From an uncultured Prevotellaceae bacterium (GTDB taxonomy: Bacteria > Bacteroidota > Bacteroidia > Bacteroidales > Bacteroidaceae), in NCBI GenBank assembly GCA_902784615.1, contig CACZVN010000018.1, forward strand, positions 18,973 to 82,972: a DNA stretch of 64,000 nt. The letters are read 5' to 3'. This document shows positions 26,206-33,535 of this stretch, in pieces (the first letter of the stretch is position 1; every line of letters begins with the position of its first letter). The position numbers were made by a program, and so were the translations under genes. The notes under the pieces are model-generated. The model ran no database searches and was not told the DNA's origin. It was given only the letters and a program-made list of their open reading frames with translations.

Positions 26206-27465
26206 ATGATTATGAACGAAATTGGATTATCACTCGATACCGTATGGATGCTATTGGCAGCCATGTTGGTTTTTTGGATGCAGCCCGGATTTGCGCTGTG
26301 TGAAGCAGGTTTTACACGTAGTAAGAACACGGCTAACATCCTGATGAAGAACTTCGTCGATTTTATGTTCGGCTCGTTATTGTTCTTCTTCCTGGGCTTC
26401 GGCTTTATGTTTGGAAGCGAAGGCGCTGGTTTCATTGGCATGCCCAACTGGGGTGACCTCTCTTTCTATAAGGGAGATCTGCCTGTAGAGGGCTTCCTGA
26501 TTTTCGAGACCGTCTTCTGTGCCACCTCTGCCACGATCGTCTCTGGTGCAATGGCTGAGCGCACGAAGTTTTCGATGTACCTCGTCTATAGCGCAGTGAT
26601 CTCATTGTTTATCTATCCCATCGAGGGTCACTGGACCTGGGGTGGTGGCTGGCTTTGCAACGACGCTGCTGACAGCTTTATGATGAGTACCTTTGGCGAT
26701 GTGTTCCACGACTTTGCAGGTTCGGCCATCGTACATAGCGTAGGTGGTGTGCTGGCACTGATTGGTGCAATGGCATTAGGTCCCCGTATTGGTAAGTATG
26801 GTGACGATAAGAAGAGCCGTGCTATTCCTGGTCACAACCTGGCCATGGCTTCTCTGGGTGTCTTCATTCTCTGGCTGGGATGGTTTGGTTTCAACCCCGG
26901 TTCTCAGTTGGCTGCCTCTGGTGAGGTGAACCGTATTGCCATCTCTCACGTGTTCCTGACCACGAACCTCGCTGCTGCCGCTGGTGGTGTGGCTACGATG
27001 TTCCTCACCTGGGCCAAGTATGGCAAGCCTTCACTCTCTTTGACGCTCAACGGTGTGCTGGCTGGTTTGGTGGGTATCACGGCTGGTTGTGACCTCGTGT
27101 CGCCTGTAGGAGCCGTCATCATTGGTCTCGCCTGTGGTATTGTCCTCGTCTATGCGATCGAGTTCATCGACCATAAGTTGCATATCGACGATCCCGTTGG
27201 TGCTTCTAGCGTACATGGTATCTGTGGTATCCTTGGTACCCTGATGACTGGTCTGCTCTCTACAAGCAACGGTGCCTTCTATGGTCACGGCTGGGGATTC
27301 TTCGGTGCAGAGTGCTTTGGCATCCTCGTCATCGACCTCTGGGCTGCTGCCTGTGGTTTCGCCCTCTTCTATGGCATCAAGAAACTCCATGGCCTGCGTG
27401 TCGATAAGCGCATCGAGGAAGAAGGTCTGGACGTCTATGAGCACGGAGAAATGTGCTACAACTAA
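26206..27465 (+). CDS. amtB: Ammonium channel
   Basis: 419 aa (or 417 if ATG 26212 is used) with about 11 membrane segments. Amt signatures are visible: WMQPGFALCEAGFTRSKN, GAMAERTKFSMYL, DFAGSAIVHSVGG (first pore His) and SSVHGICGILGTL (second pore His). There is no separate signal peptide. It moves ammonium across the inner membrane and is the expected partner of the GlnK encoded just upstream. It is followed by an outer membrane protein gene, an arrangement that recurs in Bacteroidota. Confidence 0.95.
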   Translation: MIMNEIGLSLDTVWMLLAAMLVFWMQPGFALCEAGFTRSKNTANILMKNFVDFMFGSLLFFFLGFGFMFGSEGAGFIGMPNWGDLSFYKGDLPVEGFLIFETVFCATSATIVSGAMAERTKFSMYLVYSAVISLFIYPIEGHWTWGGGWLCNDAADSFMMSTFGDVFHDFAGSAIVHSVGGVLALIGAMALGPRIGKYGDDKKSRAIPGHNLAMASLGVFILWLGWFGFNPGSQLAASGEVNRIAISHVFLTTNLAAAAGGVATMFLTWAKYGKPSLSLTLNGVLAGLVGITAGCDLVSPVGAVIIGLACGIVLVYAIEFIDHKLHIDDPVGASSVHGICGILGTLMTGLLSTSNGAFYGHGWGFFGAECFGILVIDLWAAACGFALFYGIKKLHGLRVDKRIEEEGLDVYEHGEMCYN

Positions 27466-27506
27466 TACATTGAATATTAGACATTAATCATTAAAGATTG
27501 AAAGTT

Positions 27507-28214
27507 ATGAAAAAGATTGTTTTAATGGCCATGATGATGGCTACAGGATGGAGTGCTATGGCACAGGATACAGTAGAGACAACGGTGGCTGCCGACTTTG
27601 TAAATCAGTATATCTGGCGTGGTCAGGATTTAGGAAATACGGCCATACAGCCTACGCTTGGCGTTGCCTATAAGGGCTTGTCGCTGACGGCCTGGGGCAG
27701 TGTAGGAGTGACTGAAGCCAGCGATACGAAGGAGTTCGACCTGACACTGGCTTACACCGCTGGAGGTTTCAATATTGGCATCACGGACTACTGGTTCAAC
27801 CAGAATGGTCTTGATCCGGATGGTCGTTACTTCAAGTACGATGCCCATGGTACGAACCATGTCTTCGAGGCTAATATTGGCTACGACTTTGGTTTCGCCT
27901 CGCTACAGGCCTATACCAACTTCGCTGGCAACGATGGTTTCAACAAGGATGGCAAGCGCGCCTATAGCACCTACGTGGAGTTGGCAGCACCCTTCAAACT
28001 CGCTACTGTCGATTGGACAGCCTCTCTGGGTGTTGTACCTTTCTACACCAGTTTCTATGGAACGGAGGGCTTCGCTGTGACCAACCTCGCCCTGAAGGCT
28101 ACGAAGGACATTGCGATCACGGATAAGTTCTCGCTGCCTGTCTTTGCAGGCGTCGTCGGTAACCCGTGCTCACAGAAAGCCTACCTCGTCTTCGGCTTCA
28201 CACTGCAGCCGTAA
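27507..28214 (+). CDS. Outer membrane beta-barrel protein of the ammonium operon
   Basis: 235 aa from ATG 27507, signal peptide to SAMAQ. The mature part alternates polar and aromatic residues in short strands (VNQYIWRGQDLG, LSLTAWGSVGV, AYLVFGFTLQP) and ends in a barrel-like strand. It resembles the TorF-type putative porin family. The upstream in-frame TTG at 27498 is not used as start because an ordinary MKKIV signal begins at 27507. Being third after glnK-amtB, it may admit ammonium or small amines through the outer membrane; this is inference. Confidence 0.8.
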   Translation: MKKIVLMAMMMATGWSAMAQDTVETTVAADFVNQYIWRGQDLGNTAIQPTLGVAYKGLSLTAWGSVGVTEASDTKEFDLTLAYTAGGFNIGITDYWFNQNGLDPDGRYFKYDAHGTNHVFEANIGYDFGFASLQAYTNFAGNDGFNKDGKRAYSTYVELAAPFKLATVDWTASLGVVPFYTSFYGTEGFAVTNLALKATKDIAITDKFSLPVFAGVVGNPCSQKAYLVFGFTLQP

Positions 28215-28233
28215 GTAAGGTGATATAACAAGA

Positions 28234-28277
28234 GAAGGGGGAACCTCGCGTGACGCGGAGTTCCCCCTTCATCTTTT
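28234..28277. terminator. Bidirectional terminator between convergent genes
   Basis: An 11-bp outer stem GAAGGGGGAAC/GTTCCCCCTTC with a second GC-rich inner stem, followed by ATCTTTTT on the plus strand. It separates the ammonium operon from the leftward membrane protein gene. Confidence 0.8.
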
Positions 28278-28287
28278 TGGGAAGAAT

Positions 28288-28893
28288 TTATTCTTTTGTC
28301 AGGTCTTCGATCTGGTCGATGATGTCCTGATACTCGCGTTGGGTCTTGAAGTGCATCTTGATGCCGCAGATGGCGCCGATGATACCACCAATGCATCCAC
28401 CCCAGAAGAATCCGTTGTTATAATCACCTCCCTGAATCTGATAGATCTCATAGACGAACCAGCAGAACCATAGGATCACAGCGGGAATCCCAAACATCAG
28501 CCAGTTGGCTTCAAACTTCTTGGCGCTGGCCACTTTCCTGCGTGCCTCAATGAGGTTGTGGCTCATCAGTCCTGGGTCGCTGATCTTACGGCTGGTGTAG
28601 AAGGTGGCTGCTCCGCATACCAGCATGAAGATGCTTGTGCCAATCCAGAAGGCAAGTGAGAGGTGGCACAGTACCACAAAGCACCAGTAGCCATAGGGTA
28701 TCATCAGCACGCAGAGGGCCATGATGATGTTGTAGCGATGGTTGATCTTGTTGACCTGGTTCCGCATCGAACGGCGCATGAGGTGGTCGTTCACGATTTC
28801 CTGTTCGCCCAGTTTCTTCTTCAGGGTGTTCAACTGCTGGCGCATATCCTCAAACTGGGTCTCGTTCATGTTGTTTTCAAATTCGTTGTTCAT
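28288..28893 (-). CDS. Four-helix membrane protein co-transcribed with an ECF sigma factor
   Basis: 201 aa. Residues 1-50 are charged and probably coiled coil (QLNTLKKKLGEQEIVNDHL), followed by about four membrane segments (~54-75, 78-100, 129-150, 164-180) and a charged tail. It begins 12 bp after the sigma factor stop, the usual place for an anti-sigma factor or membrane sensor, but no zinc-binding or RseA-like motif is visible. I do not recognise a named family. It may restrain the sigma factor or be its target. Confidence 0.75.
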   Translation of the reverse strand: MNNEFENNMNETQFEDMRQQLNTLKKKLGEQEIVNDHLMRRSMRNQVNKINHRYNIIMALCVLMIPYGYWCFVVLCHLSLAFWIGTSIFMLVCGAATFYTSRKISDPGLMSHNLIEARRKVASAKKFEANWLMFGIPAVILWFCWFVYEIYQIQGGDYNNGFFWGGCIGGIIGAICGIKMHFKTQREYQDIIDQIEDLTKE

Positions 28894-28905
28894 AATGGGT
28901 AAGTT

Positions 28906-29343
28906 TTAATCGTTAGACATGTTCTTTAATTGCTCTCTGATTCTGAACAGGCGGACGCTGACGTTCTTGGCAGTGATACCCACGATCTGTCCGATTTCCT
29001 CGTAGGGGAGGTTCTCGAGCCAGAGCAGGACGATTGCGCGGTCGAAAGGCTGCAACTTGGAGATACGCTTGTGGAGCATATCGACCTGCTTGGTGTCCTC
29101 GTCGCGGTCTTCAAAGAGGTTGATGTCCATCGTGAGCCGGACTTCTGCAGCGCGCTTCTTCTTTCTGTCGAGAGAGATACAGGTGTTGAGGGCGACGCGG
29201 TAGATCCACGTCCTGATGTCACTGCGATGTTCGAAGCTGTCGAAACCCTTCCAAAGATTGACTAGTACCTCCTGGAACAGGTCGTTCACCTCGTCGGCAT
29301 CCTGCGAGAACATGTAGCACACGGTGTAGATGGTGCTCCCCAT
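28906..29343 (-). CDS. ECF-type RNA polymerase sigma factor, short N-terminus
   Basis: 145 aa from ATG 29343. Region 2 is clear (STIYTVCYMFSQDADEVND, LFQEVLVNLWKGF, WIYRVALNTCIS) and region 4 follows (YEEIGQIVGITAKNVSVRLFRI). Typical relatives have ~12-18 more residues before region 2.1. In this frame there is a TAG 27 bp upstream of ATG 29343, and a TAACTTTG promoter box ends 9 bp before that ATG, so either the message is nearly leaderless or the 5' end has been lost. It heads a two-gene operon with a membrane protein. Confidence 0.85.
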   Translation of the reverse strand: MGSTIYTVCYMFSQDADEVNDLFQEVLVNLWKGFDSFEHRSDIRTWIYRVALNTCISLDRKKKRAAEVRLTMDINLFEDRDEDTKQVDMLHKRISKLQPFDRAIVLLWLENLPYEEIGQIVGITAKNVSVRLFRIREQLKNMSND

Positions 29344-29352
29344 TAGACGCAG

Positions 29353-29360
29353 CAAAGTTA
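29353..29360 (-). promoter_or_regulatory. -7 element TAACTTTG of the sigma factor operon
   Basis: Matches TAnnTTTG followed by C, only 9 bp before ATG 29343. The usual start point, ~5-7 nt beyond, would fall almost at the start codon. Confidence 0.6.
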
Positions 29361-29506
29361 CGAAAAACTACACGAAAAACTAATTTTTTGAAATAATTAT
29401 TTTCTGCCACGAATAGTGTCTTATCCTTGTCTGCACATTTTTCACCCTATGTGCATGTATTTATGAAAAATCCCCCAAAATATTTGGAACGTATTGTTTA
29501 TTTTCC

Positions 29507-29514
29507 TATCTTTG
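29507..29514 (+). promoter_or_regulatory. -33/-7 promoter of the tRNA-like RNA
   Basis: TATCTTTG with a TTTG at 29483-29486, exactly 20 bp upstream: both parts of the Bacteroidota housekeeping promoter with ideal spacing. Confidence 0.8.
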
Positions 29515-29518
29515 CACC

Positions 29519-29595
29519 GGATTGATGGTCGCACGGGAGCGGGGCACCTCTCTTTTGAGAGCTGTATATCGGAGGTTCGAGTCCTACCCAATCCA
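29519..29595 (+). ncRNA. tRNA-like RNA with non-canonical anticodon arm
   Basis: 77 nt. The ends pair as an acceptor (GGATTG with CAATCC, discriminator A) and GGTTCGAGTCC is a consensus T-arm (one mismatch in the stem). The D-like arm is TCGC/GCGG. The middle arm folds as CTCTC-TTTT-GAGAG, a 4-nt loop instead of the 7-nt anticodon loop; no shift gives a good 5-bp stem with a 7-nt loop. Promoter and terminator flank it closely, and transcription should begin almost at its first base. It is therefore expressed but unlikely to decode; it may be a tRNA relic or a tRNA mimic. Confidence 0.5.
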
Positions 29596-29597
29596 CT

Positions 29598-29625
29598 TAG
29601 AGGCAGCAATGCCTCTATTTTATTT
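29598..29625 (+). terminator. Terminator after the tRNA-like RNA
   Basis: Stem TAGAGGC/GCCTCTA with loop AGCAAT, then TTTTATTTG, beginning 3 bp after the discriminator base. Confidence 0.75.
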
Positions 29626-29728
29626 GTCTGTATTGTGGGCTTTCCATCTTCGTCGCTTCTACAACTCCTATTGATTTTAGCAGATTGTATGTCCTACCAT
29701 TGCTTTTAAAGTTAGGATGTATACACAT
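29615..29728 (-). CDS. Possible 37-aa peptide of unknown function
   Basis: An ATG at 29728 opens 37 codons to TAG, 30 bp downstream of a minus-strand TATCTTTG box (29758-29765). The peptide is basic (MCIHPNFKSNGRTYNLLKSI at the start). There is no strong ribosome binding site and no recognised family, and it lies opposite the terminator of the tRNA-like RNA. It may be a gene fragment or chance. Confidence 0.2.
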   Translation of the reverse strand: MCIHPNFKSNGRTYNLLKSIGVVEATKMESPQYRQIK

Positions 29729-29757
29729 AGTATTGTATTTTGGTTACTATTCGCCTG

Positions 29758-29765
29758 CAAAGATA
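29758..29765 (-). promoter_or_regulatory. Orphan -7 element TATCTTTG reading toward the tRNA-like RNA
   Basis: Matches TAnnTTTG followed by GC on the minus strand. The only thing downstream is the 37-codon frame and then the antisense of the tRNA-like RNA. Confidence 0.4.
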
Positions 29766-29812
29766 GACATTTCCCACTAAACCACCAAATCTTCACGCCA
29801 TTATTTTACTTC

Positions 29813-29847
29813 AGGGGCACACTGGGGCCTGGCCTCGTTGTGCCCCT
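29813..29847. repeat. Hairpin with 8-bp arms
   Basis: AGGGGCAC (29813-29820) pairs with GTGCCCCT (29840-29847). No T-run follows; not assigned. Confidence 0.4.
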
Positions 29848-29864
29848 AAGAAATATTGAAAAAT

Positions 29865-29966
29865 AGGGTGTAACGGGTGTAACAACCCTTTGTACATCGG
29901 CATGTGCACCCTCAAAAAGAGGGTGCAACCCCTGTGTTTATCGGCATTGTTACACCCTTACACCCT
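29865..29966. repeat. Cruciform-like structured repeat
   Basis: Outer arms 29865-29884 and 29948-29966 are inverted copies (one extra base) built of GGGTGTAAC units. Inside is a perfect 9-bp hairpin TGCACCCTC-AAAAA-GAGGGTGCA (29905-29927), flanked on each side by an ATCGGCAT direct repeat. The rest of the 29.63-30.08 kb stretch holds no recognisable gene. Confidence 0.6.
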
Positions 29967-30085
29967 CAAACACGAAAAAATGTGTCTCACAGAGTTTTTT
30001 TGTTCATTTATCTACGGCGCCACAACATCGAAGCCACGAAATTTCAGGGGGAAGTTACGGATTGAAAGCAGAGCGGGCTCGAATA

Positions 30086-30104
30086 CTTACAATCTGTTTG
30101 TAAT
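30086..30104 (+). promoter_or_regulatory. Putative nitrogen-regulon half-site upstream of asnB
   Basis: CTTACAATCTGTTTG matches 12 of 15 bases of the near half-site of dapL read on the gene strand. It is ~94 bases from the asnB -7 box, close to the 92 at glnK and about three helical turns more than at glnN, gltB, dapF and dapL. The second half is weak. Confidence 0.4.
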
Positions 30105-30194
30105 TATCCTGCTTTTGGCAACAAAATGATAGTTGAGCCTAAAAAGTTTCTGCAAAATGTATTGATTCTGTATGTTTATTCTTTCAAATTGTTG

Positions 30195-30202
30195 TAATTT
30201 TG
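30195..30202 (+). promoter_or_regulatory. -7 element TAATTTTG of the asnB operon
   Basis: Matches TAnnTTTG followed by GC, 41 bp before ATG 30244. Confidence 0.75.
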
Positions 30203-30243
30203 CAAACGAAAACTATCATTGTGACAACCAAAAGAAGAAAGAT

Positions 30244-31908
30244 ATGTGTGGAATCGTAGGAATATTCAACGTCAAGCAGCAGACAAGTGAGCTGCGACAG
30301 AAGGCTTTGCGCATGAGTCAGAAGATCCGCCATCGCGGACCAGACTGGAGTGGTATCTATTGTGGAGGCTCTGCCATCCTCGCCCACGAGCGACTGAGCA
30401 TCGTGGATCCGGAGAGTGGGGGACAGCCGCTGTTCTCGCCTGACCGCAAGCAGATCCTGGCCGTGAATGGTGAGATATACAACCATCAGGAGATCCGCAG
30501 GCGGTTTGCTGGACAGTATGAGTTTCAGACGGGTTCCGACTGTGAGGTGATCCTCGCGCTCTATCGTGAGAAGGGCATCGACTTCCTGGAGGATCTGAGC
30601 GGTATCTTCGCCTTTGCCCTCTATGACGAGGAGCGCGACGAGTTCCTGATTGCGCGCGATCCCATTGGTGTGATACCTCTTTATATAGGTTACGACAGCG
30701 ACGGCACCGTCTATGTGGCCTCAGAACTGAAGGCCCTCGAAGGACAGTGCGAGCGCTATGAGCCCTTCATGCCTGGCCATTACTACTGGAGTGTGTCGCC
30801 AGGGCAGAAGTGGTACTATCGTCGCGACTGGATGCAGTATGATGCCGTGAAGGACAACCCCTCCAGTGTCACCGCCATCCGTGAGTCGCTGACGGCAGCC
30901 GTGAAGCGCCAACTGATGTCTGACGTGCCCTACGGTGTGCTGCTCTCTGGCGGTCTCGACTCCTCCGTGATCTCTGCCATCGCTGAGAAATTCTCTGAGC
31001 ACCGTATCGAGGACGACTCGCAGACCCGTGCCTACTGGCCCCGCCTGCACTCCTTCGCCGTAGGTCTGAAGGGCGCGCCCGATCTCGCCAAGGCGAAGAT
31101 GGTGGCCGACCATATCGGTACCGTCCATCACGAGATCAACTACACCATCCAGGAGGGCCTCGACGCCATCCGTGACGTGATCTACTATATCGAGACCTAC
31201 GATGTGACCACCGTGCGTGCCTCGACGCCCATGTACCTGTTGGCGAGGGTCATCAAGTCGATGGGTATCAAGATGGTGCTCAGTGGAGAGGGAGCCGATG
31301 AGATCTTTGGCGGCTACCTCTATTTCCACAAGGCTCCTGATGCCAAGGCCTTCCACGAGGAGACGGTGCGCAAACTCTCGAAACTCTATCTCTACGACTG
31401 TCTGCGTGCCAACAAGAGTCTTTCGGCCTGGGGCGTGGAGGGGCGCGTGCCCTTCCTCGACAAGGAATTCCTCGATGTGGCCATGCGCACCAATCCTGAG
31501 GCGAAAATGTGCCCGGGTACCACGATGGAGAAGAAGATCGTGCGCGAGGCCTTCGCCGATATGCTGCCTGAGGCAGTGGCCTGGCGACAGAAGGAGCAGT
31601 TCAGCGATGGTGTGGGCTACTCATGGATCGACACCCTGAAGCAGATCACCTCCGAGGCTGTCAGCGACGAGCAGATGGCACATGCTGCAGAGCGCTTCCC
31701 CATCAACCCGCCCAAGAACAAGGAGGAATATTACTATCGTTCGATCTTCGCAGAGCACTTCCCCTCGGACTCAGCCGCTAAGAGCGTGCCCAGTGAGGCG
31801 AGCGTGGCCTGCAGTACGGCCATCGCCCTCGAGTGGGATGCCGCCTTCAAGGGGATGAACGACCCCAGCGGACGAGCCGTCAAAGGCGTACATGAACAGG
31901 CATATTAA
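30244..31908 (+). CDS. asnB: Glutamine-hydrolysing asparagine synthetase
   Basis: 554 aa from ATG 30244. It makes asparagine from aspartate, ATP and glutamine. Cys2 of MCGIVGIF is the glutaminase nucleophile, which fixes the start; an in-frame extension to 30172 runs through the promoter. The synthetase domain has the PPi loop LLSGGLDSSVIS and GEGADEIFGGY. It is followed 10 bp later by pyrG and then by a purF-type gene, so three glutamine amidotransferases form one operon under a promoter with a nitrogen-type half-site. Confidence 0.95.
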   Translation: MCGIVGIFNVKQQTSELRQKALRMSQKIRHRGPDWSGIYCGGSAILAHERLSIVDPESGGQPLFSPDRKQILAVNGEIYNHQEIRRRFAGQYEFQTGSDCEVILALYREKGIDFLEDLSGIFAFALYDEERDEFLIARDPIGVIPLYIGYDSDGTVYVASELKALEGQCERYEPFMPGHYYWSVSPGQKWYYRRDWMQYDAVKDNPSSVTAIRESLTAAVKRQLMSDVPYGVLLSGGLDSSVISAIAEKFSEHRIEDDSQTRAYWPRLHSFAVGLKGAPDLAKAKMVADHIGTVHHEINYTIQEGLDAIRDVIYYIETYDVTTVRASTPMYLLARVIKSMGIKMVLSGEGADEIFGGYLYFHKAPDAKAFHEETVRKLSKLYLYDCLRANKSLSAWGVEGRVPFLDKEFLDVAMRTNPEAKMCPGTTMEKKIVREAFADMLPEAVAWRQKEQFSDGVGYSWIDTLKQITSEAVSDEQMAHAAERFPINPPKNKEEYYYRSIFAEHFPSDSAAKSVPSEASVACSTAIALEWDAAFKGMNDPSGRAVKGVHEQAY

Positions 31909-31918
31909 AACCAACTAT

Positions 31919-33535
31919 ATGGAAACTAAATACATTTTCGTTACGGGCGGTGTGGTCTCTTCATTGGGTAAGGGCATCATTTCCGCCAGCATCGGTAAGT
32001 TGCTGCAGGCACGTGGCTATAAAGTCACCATCCAGAAGTTCGACCCGTATATCAACATCGACCCAGGTACGCTGAACCCCTACGAGCATGGTGAGTGCTA
32101 CGTGACGGTCGATGGCATGGAGACAGACCTGGACTTGGGCCACTACGAGCGTTTTACGGGTATTCACACTACACGAAACAATAGTATTACCACGGGTCGC
32201 ATCTATAAGACGGTCATCGACCGTGAGCGCCATGGCGACTATCTGGGCAAGACCATCCAGGTGGTGCCCCATATCACGGATGAGATCAAAAGGCGCATGC
32301 TGCGCGAAGAGGAGAAGGACGAAGAACTCGACTTCGTGATCACGGAGGTGGGAGGCACCATCGGCGACATCGAGAGTGCACCGTTCATGGAGGCCATCCG
32401 TCAGTTGCGCTGGCAACTGGGTCGTAATGCCGTCTGCGTGCATCTGACCTACGTGCCCTATCTGAAGGCTGCTGACGAACTGAAGACGAAGCCCACACAG
32501 CACAGCGTGAAGGAACTGCAGTCGATGGGTATCCAGCCCGATATCCTCGTATTGCGCACAGAGCGTCATCTCGACGACCACGTAAGAATGAAGGTGGCTT
32601 CGTTCTGTAACGTCGATCTGGAGTGCGTCGTCCAGAGCGAGGACATGCCCAGCATCTACGAGGTGCCAGTGAACATGCAGCACCAGGGGCTCGACGCCGC
32701 CATCATGCGTAAGATAGGCATCCCCGTCGGAGAGACACCCGCCATGAAGCCCTGGCATGAGTTCCTTGCCAAACAGCGTAATGCCAAGCGCGAAGTACAT
32801 ATCGGACTGGTGGGTAAGTACAACCTGCAGGATGCCTATAAGAGTATCCGCGAGAGTCTGAACCTGGCAGGTATCTACAACGATGTGAAGGCCAAGTTGC
32901 ACTTTGTGAACAGCGAGGAGATCACCAGCCAGAACGTGGCGGAGAAACTCGAGGGCCTGCAGGGCGTGGTCATCTGCCCGGGCTTCGGCCAGCGTGGCAT
33001 AGAAGGCAAGATCATCGCTGCGGAATACACCCGTACCAAGGATATCCCCACCTTCGGCATCTGTCTGGGTATGCAGATGATGGTCATCGAATTTGCCCGT
33101 AACGTGCTGGGCTATAAGGACGCGAACAGTTGTGAGATGGATCCCAAGACGCCCCATAACGTCATCGACCTCATGGAGGAGCAGAAGAATGTCACGCAGA
33201 TGGGTGGAACGATGCGTCTGGGTGCCTATGACTGTGAGATACAGGAGAACAGTCGTGCCTGGCTGGCCTATGGGGAGCAGACCTTGGTACGCGAGCGCCA
33301 TCGTCACCGCTACGAGTTCAATAATGCCTATCAGGATGAATACGAGTTTGGTGGCATGAAGTGCGTGGGCATCAATCCCGCTGCCGATCTGGTGGAGATC
33401 GTCGAGATCCCAGAGAAGCGCTGGTATATAGGCACGCAGTTCCATCCGGAATACTCTTCGACGGTGCTCCATCCCCATCCGTTGTTCATGGACTTTATCA
33501 AAGCATGCATCAAGTATGGAACAGCTGAAGCATGA
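31919..33535 (+). CDS. pyrG: CTP synthase
   Basis: 538 aa from ATG 31919 (METKYIFVTGG). It converts UTP to CTP with glutamine as nitrogen donor. The synthetase domain shows VVSSLGKGI near the start; the C-terminal glutaminase domain has the nucleophile in GICLGMQ and the His/Glu pair in FHPEYSS. The extension to 31892 overlaps asnB and lacks the family start. A 505-codon antisense frame is a codon-bias shadow. Overlaps the next gene by 20 bp. Confidence 0.96.
   Translation: METKYIFVTGGVVSSLGKGIISASIGKLLQARGYKVTIQKFDPYINIDPGTLNPYEHGECYVTVDGMETDLDLGHYERFTGIHTTRNNSITTGRIYKTVIDRERHGDYLGKTIQVVPHITDEIKRRMLREEEKDEELDFVITEVGGTIGDIESAPFMEAIRQLRWQLGRNAVCVHLTYVPYLKAADELKTKPTQHSVKELQSMGIQPDILVLRTERHLDDHVRMKVASFCNVDLECVVQSEDMPSIYEVPVNMQHQGLDAAIMRKIGIPVGETPAMKPWHEFLAKQRNAKREVHIGLVGKYNLQDAYKSIRESLNLAGIYNDVKAKLHFVNSEEITSQNVAEKLEGLQGVVICPGFGQRGIEGKIIAAEYTRTKDIPTFGICLGMQMMVIEFARNVLGYKDANSCEMDPKTPHNVIDLMEEQKNVTQMGGTMRLGAYDCEIQENSRAWLAYGEQTLVRERHRHRYEFNNAYQDEYEFGGMKCVGINPAADLVEIVEIPEKRWYIGTQFHPEYSSTVLHPHPLFMDFIKACIKYGTAEA

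Noticed and set aside
29519-29595. Ordinary tRNA gene (Lys or Gln by the TTTTG stretch)
   Set aside because: No register gives a 5-bp stem with a 7-nt anticodon loop, so it is called tRNA-like.
29890-30129. 79-codon plus-strand frame in the gene-free region
   Set aside because: It runs through the cruciform repeat and has no start context or family features.
31961-33478. 505-codon open frame antisense to pyrG
   Set aside because: It mirrors pyrG exactly, has no family features and arises from the GC-rich third-position codon pattern.
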